From positions 60,254 through 124,253 of the forward strand of contig NZ_RQZG01000018.1 of NCBI RefSeq assembly GCF_003859805.1: DNA of 64,000 nucleotides. The letters are read 5' to 3'. The position numbers were made by a program, and so were the translations under genes. Positions 1 to 7,444 of the stretch are shown one piece after another. The notes below the pieces were generated by a model. The model saw nothing but the letters and a program-made list of their open reading frames with translations. It did no database searches and was not told the DNA's origin. Each line of letters starts with the position of its first letter. Within the stretch, counting starts at the first letter, position 1. The DNA is from Arachnia propionica (GTDB lineage Bacteria; Actinomycetota; Actinomycetes; Propionibacteriales; Propionibacteriaceae).

Positions 1-147
1 ATCGTCACGCAACTCGACCAGCGTGTGCGTGCGCTTCAGGTCAGCCGGATACGGTTCATTGCCCTGCCCCAGGAGACGTTCCCGCTTCTCCTTGCGGATG
101 ACGGTCTGCTCCGAGTCGGTCGATTCCAGGTCGCGCACATCACTCAC
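1..147 (-). CDS. lysS: Lysyl-tRNA synthetase, N-terminal fragment (runs off window)
   Basis: Reading leftward from a GTG at 147, 49 uninterrupted codons reach the window edge. The segment RKEKRERLL followed by PYP and RTHTL is the typical N-terminal lead-in of class II bacterial lysyl-tRNA synthetases, before the anticodon-binding OB fold. The gene would charge tRNA-Lys in the cytoplasm. It lies 29 bp after the HAD gene stop on the same strand, so it is probably the distal gene of a crgA-HAD-lysS transcript. The Shine-Dalgarno is weak. Only the first tenth or so of the protein is visible, so the call rests on this short motif block. Confidence 0.8.
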   Translation of the reverse strand, partial: MSDVRDLESTDSEQTVIRKEKRERLLGQGNEPYPADLKRTHTLVELRDD

Positions 148-176
148 GCACGCGATCCTATCGTCTCATTCCCCGC

Positions 177-845
177 TCAGTCCTCGACGAGCCGGGCCCG
201 GATCACCTCGTCGCCGACCTCCCAGCGCACCCGGGACAGGTCCTTCACGTGATGGTCCGCCCGCAACCCCTCCGGGGTCTGTGAACTCAGCACCCCGAGC
301 ACCGGGAAACCTCCCGCACGGGCCGCCGCGACCCCGGCCGGGGCGTCCTCCACCACCAGGGTGCGCTCCGGTGTGGTCCCCAACCGTTCGGCGGCCAGCA
401 GGAACGAGTCCGGGGCCGGTTTGCCGTTGACCACGTCCCCACGCGTCACCACCACCGGCGGCAGGGGCAGCTCGGCCACCCGCATGCGGGCCTCCAGCAG
501 TGGTGCGGTGCACGACGTCGCGATGGCCGTCCGCCCCTCGGGCAGCGCAGCGAACGCCTCCGCGGCCCCTGGCATGGCCTGCACCCCGTCGGTGTCCTCG
601 ACCTCGAGCTGCTCGATCCGGTCCGCCGCGTACTGGCTGCGTCCCGGCACCAGCAGCGCCGAGATCGACTCGCTCGGCATCCCGATGTAGCGGGGCAGCT
701 CCCGGGCATCCACCCCGAACTCCTCCGCCCAGCGCCCGTAGGCGCGGTACATCGCTGTCGCGGAGTCGACGATGGTGCCGTCGTGGTCGAAGATCACGGC
801 ATCGAACTCGCCGACGACCCCGTCGGCCGTCCGCAGCCACGCCAC
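177..845 (-). CDS. HAD-superfamily phosphatase (PGMB/GPH-like)
   Basis: A 222-residue cytoplasmic hydrolase of the haloacid dehalogenase superfamily. Motif I is FDHDGT near residue 19, with the first Asp the expected nucleophile. Motif II is the ATSC segment in the middle, the conserved Lys lies in NGKPAPD, and motif III/IV is VVEDAPAG. The insert after motif I is helical, as in subclass I phosphatases such as phosphoglycolate phosphatase or beta-phosphoglucomutase. The substrate cannot be told from sequence. The start is a GTG at 845, 9 bp downstream of the crgA stop, with a GGAAGTAGG Shine-Dalgarno lying over that stop, so the gene is likely translated from the crgA mRNA. Confidence 0.85.
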   Translation of the reverse strand: MAWLRTADGVVGEFDAVIFDHDGTIVDSATAMYRAYGRWAEEFGVDARELPRYIGMPSESISALLVPGRSQYAADRIEQLEVEDTDGVQAMPGAAEAFAALPEGRTAIATSCTAPLLEARMRVAELPLPPVVVTRGDVVNGKPAPDSFLLAAERLGTTPERTLVVEDAPAGVAAARAGGFPVLGVLSSQTPEGLRADHHVKDLSRVRWEVGDEVIRARLVED

Positions 846-854
846 GACGTCGAC

Positions 855-1142
855 CTACTTCCAGAGGGTGGCCAGCATGAACGACGCGATGATCAACCCG
901 ATGGCGATCAGCACGTTCCAGTCCCCCAGCGAGCGCATGAAACCGATCTCAGAACCGGCCAGGTTCCACACCACCATCCACAGCGCGCCGAGCACCCCGA
1001 CGGAGATGAAGGCGAACGGCACCCACTTGCGGTCGCCGGTGTTCTTCAGGCGCTTGCGTTCGCTCCGCGCCTCCACCAGTTCCTCGGCCTGCTTCTTGCG
1101 GGCCTTCGCCTTGGCTTCCTTGCGGACCTTGGATTCGGGCAC
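855..1142 (-). CDS. crgA: Cell division protein CrgA
   Basis: A 95-residue small membrane protein. It has a charged N-terminus (PESKVRKEAK), a Lys/Arg-rich juxtamembrane stretch, then two hydrophobic segments around residues 41-60 and 74-94 joined by a short loop, the standard CrgA plan. In mycobacteria and streptomycetes CrgA joins the divisome, interacting with FtsZ and septal PBPs. The open frame extends further upstream, but the GTG at 1142 gives the family's usual length and follows a strong GGAAGGAG ribosome-binding site. The position next to a divergent DUF881 gene and near trpG and pknB matches the conserved actinobacterial order. Confidence 0.9.
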   Translation of the reverse strand: MPESKVRKEAKAKARKKQAEELVEARSERKRLKNTGDRKWVPFAFISVGVLGALWMVVWNLAGSEIGFMRSLGDWNVLIAIGLIIASFMLATLWK

Positions 1143-1237
1143 AGACCCACTCCTTCCACGACTTCCTCCGCCACAGAGTAGTCGAGGCCACCCTCCAAAA
1201 CCCATTCGCACTCACCGGCACCCCGTAGGCTGGGGTC

Positions 1238-2011
1238 ATGATGAAGGAGCGCACCCCCTGGTCGGCCCGCCTGGCCCGCATCGTGCGACCCCGTGAACAG
1301 CGCACCGTCCCCAGCCCGCGAGGGCGCGCCGCCACCGTCGTGATCTGCGTCCTGGCCGGGGCGATGATGTCCGTCGCGGCGCTCGCGGCCCGTGGCACCG
1401 ACCTGCGTTCCGACCGCAACCTGAGCCTCAGGGAACTGGTCGCCACCCAGGCGGAACGCAACGAAGACCTCCTGGAGGAGGTCGCGGGACTGCGCACCGA
1501 GGTGGATGACCTCACCCGTGCCAGTGAGTCCAGCCCCACCTACGACGCCCAGCTGTCGGAGATCGCCCTCGACGCCGGGACCCGGGCGGTCTCCGGTCCC
1601 GGGATGCGGGTGGTGCTCACCGACGCCCCCGTCGACGTCAAGCCCGCGGGTGTCGACGACGACTCGCTCGTGGTCCACCAGCAGGACATCCAGGCCGTCG
1701 TCAACGCCCTGTGGGCCGGGGGAGCCGAGGCGATCACCATCCAGGACCAGCGGGTGATCGCCACCACCGGCATCAAGTGCGTCGGCAACTCCGTGGTCCT
1801 CCACGGCATTCCCTACGCCCCGCCCTACGTCATCCAGGCCATCGGTGACCCGAAGGCCCTCAGCGCCTCCCTCGACGACAGCCGTGCCATCCGGGTCTAC
1901 CGCCAGTACGTCGACGCCTACGGTCTGGGCTACGAGGCCACGGTTGTGAACCAGCTGGAGTTGCCGCCCTTCGAGGGGGCCGTTGGTGTCAACCACGCGA
2001 AGCGGGGTTGA
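1238..2011 (+). CDS. DUF881 (YlxW-like) membrane-anchored protein
   Basis: A 257-residue protein with a cytoplasmic Arg-rich N-terminus, one transmembrane segment around residues 31-50, a short coiled coil (about 60-95, heptad-like LRELVATQ... and EEVAGLRTEVDDL), then the globular extracellular DUF881 domain with the conserved VVHQQDIQAVVNALW and GAEAITIQDQR segments. DUF881 proteins are widespread in Gram-positives, often beside crgA or division genes, and their function is unknown. Divergent from crgA. The last codons are part of a perfect hairpin (1981-2019) that probably acts as terminator. Confidence 0.9.
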   Translation: MMKERTPWSARLARIVRPREQRTVPSPRGRAATVVICVLAGAMMSVAALAARGTDLRSDRNLSLRELVATQAERNEDLLEEVAGLRTEVDDLTRASESSPTYDAQLSEIALDAGTRAVSGPGMRVVLTDAPVDVKPAGVDDDSLVVHQQDIQAVVNALWAGGAEAITIQDQRVIATTGIKCVGNSVVLHGIPYAPPYVIQAIGDPKALSASLDDSRAIRVYRQYVDAYGLGYEATVVNQLELPPFEGAVGVNHAKRG

Positions 2012-2019
2012 CACCAACG
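1981..2019 (+). terminator. Hairpin overlapping the DUF881 stop codon
   Basis: Perfect 14-bp inverted repeat CGTTGGTGTCAACC (1981-1994) and its complement (2006-2019), with an 11-nt loop and a T-rich tail. The stop codon TGA at 2009-2011 lies inside the right arm. It faces a convergent gene at 2088, so it may end transcription from both sides. Confidence 0.7.
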
Positions 2020-2087
2020 TTTGACGCTCTTGTTCTTCTTCGAGGGCACGCGTGGAAGGTGAGCGAACGAGTTGTCCAAAGCGCTCT

Positions 2088-2789
2088 TCATTGTTGGTAG
2101 ACATGCTCAGCGTCTGTGATGCAGGCAGGTAGGGTTACCGCGATGCCGATGAGGATGACAACCCATGCAGCATATAGGGAAACCATGCCCACGTTGTAGC
2201 CGGGATGGTGCAGCCATGTTGCCAGGCTCAAGACCATCAGTCCGATGACACCGATACCGATCCCTGCGAGAGCACATAGGGCTATGATGACAACCACTGG
2301 CAGGGTCAGGATGCGGATCAAGAGCTGAGAACGGGCCAGGTGGGCGAGATTGAGCGCGATCAGCCATCCGGCGACTCCGTAGAATGCTTGCAGGGGGAGC
2401 GCGGCATTTGTGGAGTATGTCGTCACCATGATCCACAACTCTTGCCATGTGAACGACTTGCCGTCAGCAATGTTTCGTCCAGTCGGGTCCGAAATCCCCA
2501 TGGCGTGACCCAGCCTGAAGCCCGAGTAGACGAGCGCGGCCAGCAGTGCCTGTAACAGCACGAATCGGAACAGCCGAGCAGATTGTCGGCTCGAAAGCTC
2601 TGCAATAAGGGAGCTCCAACGACTCACGGTGGTGCCCAGCTGGCGAGCAGTTCTGACCCAATCGGCGATCCAGAGTGCGAAGCTGAGGGGCAGGATCAGC
2701 ATGAAGGGAACCCCCAGCCAAAGCAAGGTACTGCTCAGTACGTCTGTTGGGGAGGGAAGCACGACAACACTGTAGCTCTGATTTGACAA
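2088..2789 (-). CDS. Hypothetical multi-pass membrane protein, low-GC insertion
   Basis: A 233-residue protein not matched to any family I know. Hydrophobic segments lie at about residues 22-45, 80-97, 125-150, 155-190 and 203-225, so it probably has five or six membrane passes, with no obvious catalytic motif. Its base composition and codon use are visibly less GC-rich than its neighbours, with many A/T-ending codons. It sits between DUF881 and trpG, which are close neighbours in related genomes. Both points suggest recent acquisition. The reading frame starts at a TTG at 2789 with no clear Shine-Dalgarno, so the true start may be one of the inner GTG codons. Confidence 0.65.
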   Translation of the reverse strand: MSNQSYSVVVLPSPTDVLSSTLLWLGVPFMLILPLSFALWIADWVRTARQLGTTVSRWSSLIAELSSRQSARLFRFVLLQALLAALVYSGFRLGHAMGISDPTGRNIADGKSFTWQELWIMVTTYSTNAALPLQAFYGVAGWLIALNLAHLARSQLLIRILTLPVVVIIALCALAGIGIGVIGLMVLSLATWLHHPGYNVGMVSLYAAWVVILIGIAVTLPACITDAEHVYQQ

Positions 2790-2885
2790 GATGACGGACG
2801 ATGCGACATTTCTGTATCTCCCCGGTTCGCTGGCGCTCGACCGTCTGGTTCGATCAGTTCACCCACTCCGTGCCACAATGGCGCG

Positions 2886-3524
2886 GTGGTACGCATCCTG
2901 GTGATCGACAACTACGACTCGTTCGTCTACAACATCGTCTCCTACCTGGCCCAGATCGGGGCCGAGGTGGAGGTGTGGCGCAACGACGACCCGCGGTTCG
3001 CCACCCCGGGCTGGGAGGCCCCCTTCGACGGTGTGCTGCTCTCGCCGGGCCCGGGAACCCCGGAACGGGCCGGGGTGTGCGTCGAGGTGATCCGTGACCT
3101 CGGCGGTCGCAAGCCCCTGTTCGGGGTGTGCCTCGGCCTGCAGTCGATGGTGGTGGCGCTCGGCGGGGTCGTGGGGCGCGCCGACGAGCTGCTCCACGGC
3201 AAGGTCTCGGCGGTCCACCACGACGGGCAGGGCGTCTTCGCGGGCCTGCCGTCGCCGATCAGCACCACCCGCTACCACTCGCTGGCCGCCGTCGAGGACA
3301 CCGTCCCCGACGACCTGGAGGTCACGGCCCGCACCGACAGCGGGGTCATCATGGCGGTGCGCCACCGCACCTGGCCGATGGAGGCCGTGCAGTTCCACCC
3401 CGAGTCGGTGCTCACCGAGGGTGGCTACCAGATGCTCGCCAACTGGCTGGCCACCTGTGGCGACGCTGGTGCCCCGGCCCGGGCGGAGGACCTCAGCCCC
3501 CTGGCGACCACCGCGCTGTCGTAG
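2886..3524 (+). CDS. trpG: Class I glutamine amidotransferase (TrpG/PabA type)
   Basis: A 212-residue glutaminase subunit that supplies ammonia to anthranilate synthase or aminodeoxychorismate synthase. It opens with VIDNYDSFVYN, carries the oxyanion strand LSPGPGTP, the nucleophile Cys in GVCLGLQ near residue 81, and the His/Glu pair in FHPES near residue 171, so the full triad is present. The start is GTG. Neighbouring trp or pab synthase genes are absent; the stand-alone copy beside pknB is the usual actinobacterial arrangement (Rv0013-like). Whether it serves folate, tryptophan or both cannot be decided here. Confidence 0.9.
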   Translation: MVRILVIDNYDSFVYNIVSYLAQIGAEVEVWRNDDPRFATPGWEAPFDGVLLSPGPGTPERAGVCVEVIRDLGGRKPLFGVCLGLQSMVVALGGVVGRADELLHGKVSAVHHDGQGVFAGLPSPISTTRYHSLAAVEDTVPDDLEVTARTDSGVIMAVRHRTWPMEAVQFHPESVLTEGGYQMLANWLATCGDAGAPARAEDLSPLATTALS

Positions 3525-3538
3525 CGGGCAGGAAGGGC

Positions 3539-3898
3539 TCACCGGCTCCGACCGGTGGGTCGGAAGATCCAGTCCCCCCACAACGCCGTGATGACGAGGC
3601 CGAGCCCCCCCGGGCAGAGGAGGAACCAGAAGCGCTCGTGGCCGATGAACGAACGGCGGTCGCCACGGCCCGGTGGTCGACGTCAGGCATGGCAGATGTT
3701 GCAGGTGGGATCATCTGGCGCACAGGACGAGGGAACGCAGGGCATCGCCACGCCGCTTCCCCGCTGCTCACACCGGAGGGCGAGCGCCAGCGAGCAGCCC
3801 GTGCCGAGACCCGGGGATGCCCCGGGGAACCATCGCGAGGTCTCGACCGTCGGGCGCTGGAGCTCGACCAGCGTGAAGGTGATGCGTTCTGGCCCTGA
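3539..3898 (-). pseudogene. Possible degraded small membrane protein (in-frame TGA)
   Basis: The 379-bp gap between the convergent trpG and pknB holds one suggestive minus-strand frame. It reads a Cys-rich stretch with CAPDDPTCNICHA, then a TGA at 3685-3683, and continues in the same frame as RRSFIGHERFWFLL and a hydrophobic GLGLVITALWGDW segment to a stop at 3539. The second half looks like a real transmembrane helix but has no usable start codon after the TGA. It may be a decayed gene, a frame with a sequencing error, or chance. No protein family is recognised. Confidence 0.25.
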
Positions 3899-3903
3899 GC
3901 CCC

Positions 3904-5949
3904 TCAGTTGTCCGACGGCGTGGGCGAGCCCGACGGTGCCGGGGACCCCGGGTTGCCCGGCTGCTGCGAGGTCGGCGGCGCGGCCGGGTACTTCGCGATC
4001 TTCACCGTCACCGGGGCGTTGCGCTCCAGTTCCGTCTTCGCTGCCGGATCCTGCTCGAAGACCCGACCCTCCGGGTGGCCGTTGACCTCCACCACGGTCA
4101 CCCGCAGCTCCGAGGTGAACCCGGCGCTCTTGAACGTGTTCCGGGCCTGCTCCTCGCTCATACCACTCATGTCCGGCACGACGGCGGTCTTCTTCGCGGC
4201 ACCCACCGTCACCTTCAGCTTCGAACTGCGATCGGCGGCCTTGCCGGCCTGAGGGCTCTGCTTGAACACCTTCCCGGCCTGCTCGTTGTTCTCCTCCTCG
4301 ACGACCTCCACCTCGGCGAAACCCACCTCCTTGGCCTTGGCCTTGGCATCGTCCGGACTCAGACCGCTGAGGTCGGGCACCAGCGACTTACCGGTCGCCA
4401 CCAGCAGCGTGAACGGCTGGTCGGCAGGCACCTGTGCGTCCTTCGCCGGATCGGAGGCCACCACGTCACCCTTCTTCGCCTTGGGGTCCTCCTCCGCCGG
4501 GTCGGCCTCGGTCGTGGTCACCGTCCCGGTGAACTTGCTGTCCTTGAGCAACTGCTTGGCCTGCTGCTCGGACAGCCCCACCAGCTGCGGCACCTTCAAG
4601 GTGTTCGGGCCCTGCCCCACCTTCAACGTCACCGTGCTGCCCACGTCGACCTGCTGGCCGGCCGGGGGATCAACCGCCACCACCTTGCCCTTCTCCGCAT
4701 CGGTGGACTCCACCTGCTCCACCACAGCCGTCAGCTTGGCATCGGTGAGGAGCTTCTCCGCCGTCGCCTGGTCGGAACCCACCACGGTCGGCACCGCCAC
4801 CGTCGTCACCTCCACGGCTGGCGGGGTGAGCACCTTGTACACACCGAACGCGATCCCACCGATCAGCAGCAGCGCCACCACCGTCACGATCGCGATGAGC
4901 TTCTTGCGGCTCCTCGGCTCCTCGTCCTCCTCCGGGTCCACCGGTGGCAGGGGGCCGGTGGCCATGCCCGAGGGCACCGGCTCGGCCAGCTGCGTGGCCG
5001 CAGGGTCGACGGCGGCGCGCCTGGCCCCCATCGCACTGGAGGCGGGCAGCACGGTCGTCGGGGTGTCGTTGTCCGAGGTGGAGCTGGAGGCGTGGACCGG
5101 CTGCCCGTTCAACGCACGCACGATGTCGTCGCGGAACTCACGCGCATCCTGGTACCGATCCACCGGGGCCTTCGCCAGCGCCTTCAACGCGATGGCATCC
5201 ATCGCGGGAGTCACCTCCGGGTCACGGTGGCTCGGCGGGATGGGCGCCTCCCGGACGTGCTGATACGCCACGGAGACGGGGGAGTCACCCTTGAACGGCG
5301 GCTCCGAGCACAGCAGCTCGTACATCAGGCAGCCCACCGAGTACAGGTCGGAGCGGTTGTCCACCTTCTCACCACGCGCCTGCTCCGGGCTCAGGTACTG
5401 TGCCGTCCCGATCACCGCCGCGGTCTGCGTCATCGTCGCGGAGGTGTCGGCGACGGCCCGCGCGATCCCGAAGTCCATCACCTTCACGGTGCCCGACGGG
5501 GTGAGCATCACGTTGGCGGGTTTGATGTCACGGTGGATGATCCCGGCGCGGTGACTGTAGGCCAGGGCGTCCAGCACCCCGAGGGTGAACTCCAACGCCC
5601 TGCTCGGCAGGATCTTGCGCCCGTCCCGCAGCACCTCACGCAGCGTGATGCCCTCCACCAGCTCCATCACGATGTAGGGGACCATCACGTCGGACTTCGG
5701 GTCGCGTTCCTCGCCCGTGTCGTAGACCGCGACGATGTTGGGGTGGTTCAGCCCGGCCGCGGACTGGGCCTCGCGGCGGAACCGGGCCTGGAAGGTGGGG
5801 TCACTGGCCAGGTCGACCCGCAGTCGTTTGACGGCGACATCACGGACCAGACGGGTGTCGTGGGCACGCCAGACCTCGGCCATGCCGCCACGGCCGATGA
5901 TCTGGTCGAGCTCGTACCGCCCGCCAAGGAGGGTCCCGCGCTCACTCAT
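3904..5949 (-). CDS. pknB: Serine/threonine protein kinase PknB with four PASTA domains
   Basis: A 681-residue membrane receptor kinase. Residues 1-280 form the cytoplasmic kinase: glycine loop GRGGMAEV, ATP-binding Lys41 in VAVKRL, catalytic HRDIKPAN (Asp141), DFG, and an activation loop with TMTQTA phosphosites. A Thr/Ala/Pro-rich juxtamembrane linker precedes one transmembrane helix (about 357-380). Four extracellular PASTA repeats of about 67 residues follow, ending in a Pro/Ser/Gly tail. PASTA domains bind muropeptides or lipid II, so it couples wall state to growth and division. ATG at 5949 is chosen over one 11 codons upstream because an AAAGGAC site precedes it. It is the last gene of the fhaA operon. 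No pknA lies between it and pbpA. Confidence 0.95.
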   Translation of the reverse strand: MSERGTLLGGRYELDQIIGRGGMAEVWRAHDTRLVRDVAVKRLRVDLASDPTFQARFRREAQSAAGLNHPNIVAVYDTGEERDPKSDVMVPYIVMELVEGITLREVLRDGRKILPSRALEFTLGVLDALAYSHRAGIIHRDIKPANVMLTPSGTVKVMDFGIARAVADTSATMTQTAAVIGTAQYLSPEQARGEKVDNRSDLYSVGCLMYELLCSEPPFKGDSPVSVAYQHVREAPIPPSHRDPEVTPAMDAIALKALAKAPVDRYQDAREFRDDIVRALNGQPVHASSSTSDNDTPTTVLPASSAMGARRAAVDPAATQLAEPVPSGMATGPLPPVDPEEDEEPRSRKKLIAIVTVVALLLIGGIAFGVYKVLTPPAVEVTTVAVPTVVGSDQATAEKLLTDAKLTAVVEQVESTDAEKGKVVAVDPPAGQQVDVGSTVTLKVGQGPNTLKVPQLVGLSEQQAKQLLKDSKFTGTVTTTEADPAEEDPKAKKGDVVASDPAKDAQVPADQPFTLLVATGKSLVPDLSGLSPDDAKAKAKEVGFAEVEVVEEENNEQAGKVFKQSPQAGKAADRSSKLKVTVGAAKKTAVVPDMSGMSEEQARNTFKSAGFTSELRVTVVEVNGHPEGRVFEQDPAAKTELERNAPVTVKIAKYPAAPPTSQQPGNPGSPAPSGSPTPSDN

Positions 5950-6016
5950 CGCGTCGGTCCTTTCGTGTTGATCGGGAACCATTGTGAAGCATTGAGGATG
6001 GAATTGCTCATCGCCC

Positions 6017-7444
6017 TCATCGAAGGGCCTCCACTATCTTCTTGAAGATGGGGGCGGCCACGCGACCGCCGGAGATGTCGTCGCGTTCCAGCCCGGAATC
6101 GGAGACGAAGACCGCGACGGCGACATGCGGCTCGACGGCGTACCCGACGAACCAGGCGTAGGGGGGACGATCCGGGTCGGACTGGGCGGTGCCGGTCTTC
6201 CCGCCGATGGTCAGGCCATCGATGGCGGCCGGTCTGCCCGTGCCGTCGCTGACCACACCCTCCATCATCTGCCGGAGCAGCGCGGAGTTGTTGGAGCTGA
6301 GCGGCTCGCCCATCTTCTCAGGGGTGACGGTCTGGATCACGCGCAGATCACTGCCTGAGACCGTCCGCACCAGGTGCGGCCGCATCAGCTTCCCGTCGTT
6401 GGCGATCGCCGCGGTCACCATCGCCATCTGCAGCGGGGTGGCTGCGACGTCGTACTGCCCGATCGACGACAACGCCACCTGCGCGTCGTCGAGTTCCTTC
6501 GGGAACCGGGAGTTCACCGACGGCAGGTCGATCCGTGGTGAGGCGTTGAAGCCGAACCGCTCAGCCATGCTGCGCATCTTCTCCTCACCCAGCTCCACCC
6601 CCAGCTTGCCGAAGGCGGTGTTGCAGGAGGTGGCCAGTGCCGCGGCCAGTGTCACCCGGGTGCCCCCACAGTTGGTGGAGTTGCCCATCGAGTGGCTGGA
6701 ACCGGGCAGCCGGTAGCTCGGGGGTGCATCCACCTCCGTCGACGGCTGATAGCCCGCCTCCAGGGCCGCCGCGGCCGTGATCAGCTTGAAGGTGGACCCC
6801 GGTGGGTAGACCTCCCGCACCGCACGGTTCTTCAGCGGCTCGTCGGGGGAGTTCAGCAGTGCGTCCCAGTTCGCCGACTCGGTCCCGTAGTCCAGGTTCG
6901 TCAACAGGTTCGGGTCATAGGTGGGGGTGGAGACCAGCGCCAGGACCTCGCCGGTGGTGTAGTCGATCGCCACGGCCGCCCCCTGCTTGTCCCCGAGCGC
7001 CTCGACGGCGGCCCGCTGCGCGTCCGGGTCGAGCGTCGTGCCGAGGGTGGCCCCGACGGGTTTGCGTCCCGTCAGCAGGTCGATGATGCGGGCCACCGTC
7101 TGCGACGAGTCGGTGCCGGACAGCTCCTCGTTCCAGGTGCGCTCCAGCTCCTGCCTGCCGTAGGTGTAGGAGTACCAGCCGGTCACCGACGACCAGGTGG
7201 GACCCGCGGGGAAGGTGCGTTCCCACGGGTACCTGCCGGTCGAGGGGACACTCACCGCGATCGGGTCGTTGCCGACGAGGATCGCCCCCCGGCTGGTGGC
7301 GAACTCCGCGTCGCGGACCCGTTTGTTGCGGGAGTCGGCGTTGAGGCTGGCCGGTGGGCCGATGCTGATCCAGGTGATGTTGAGCAGCAGGGCCGTGATC
7401 AGCAGCCCGATGAAGAGGCTCACCTTGCGCAGAGGTCCGTTCAT
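6017..7444 (-). CDS. pbpA: Penicillin-binding protein 2 / PbpA transpeptidase
   Basis: A 475-residue class B penicillin-binding protein that cross-links peptidoglycan outside the membrane. It has one N-terminal membrane anchor (about residues 8-27), a dimerisation region, then the transpeptidase domain with all three active-site motifs: STFK (SxxK, acylated Ser), SCN in ATSCNTAFG, and KTG in GGKTGTAQ. Its start overlaps the rodA stop by 4 bp (ATGA), implying translational coupling. RodA-type glycosyltransferase and class B PBP act as a pair, so this gene and rodA probably form one elongation/division synthase controlled by PknB and PstP. Confidence 0.93.
   Translation of the reverse strand: MNGPLRKVSLFIGLLITALLLNITWISIGPPASLNADSRNKRVRDAEFATSRGAILVGNDPIAVSVPSTGRYPWERTFPAGPTWSSVTGWYSYTYGRQELERTWNEELSGTDSSQTVARIIDLLTGRKPVGATLGTTLDPDAQRAAVEALGDKQGAAVAIDYTTGEVLALVSTPTYDPNLLTNLDYGTESANWDALLNSPDEPLKNRAVREVYPPGSTFKLITAAAALEAGYQPSTEVDAPPSYRLPGSSHSMGNSTNCGGTRVTLAAALATSCNTAFGKLGVELGEEKMRSMAERFGFNASPRIDLPSVNSRFPKELDDAQVALSSIGQYDVAATPLQMAMVTAAIANDGKLMRPHLVRTVSGSDLRVIQTVTPEKMGEPLSSNNSALLRQMMEGVVSDGTGRPAAIDGLTIGGKTGTAQSDPDRPPYAWFVGYAVEPHVAVAVFVSDSGLERDDISGGRVAAPIFKKIVEALR

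Noticed and set aside
3128..3898. Long plus-strand open frame across trpG and the following gap
   Set aside because: It is Arg/Gly/Pro-rich out-of-frame reading of a high-GC gene with no domain or ribosome-binding site.
4075..6045. 656-codon plus-strand frame opposite pknB
   Set aside because: Antisense shadow of pknB: His/Leu/Arg-rich, no motif; typical of long GC-rich genes.
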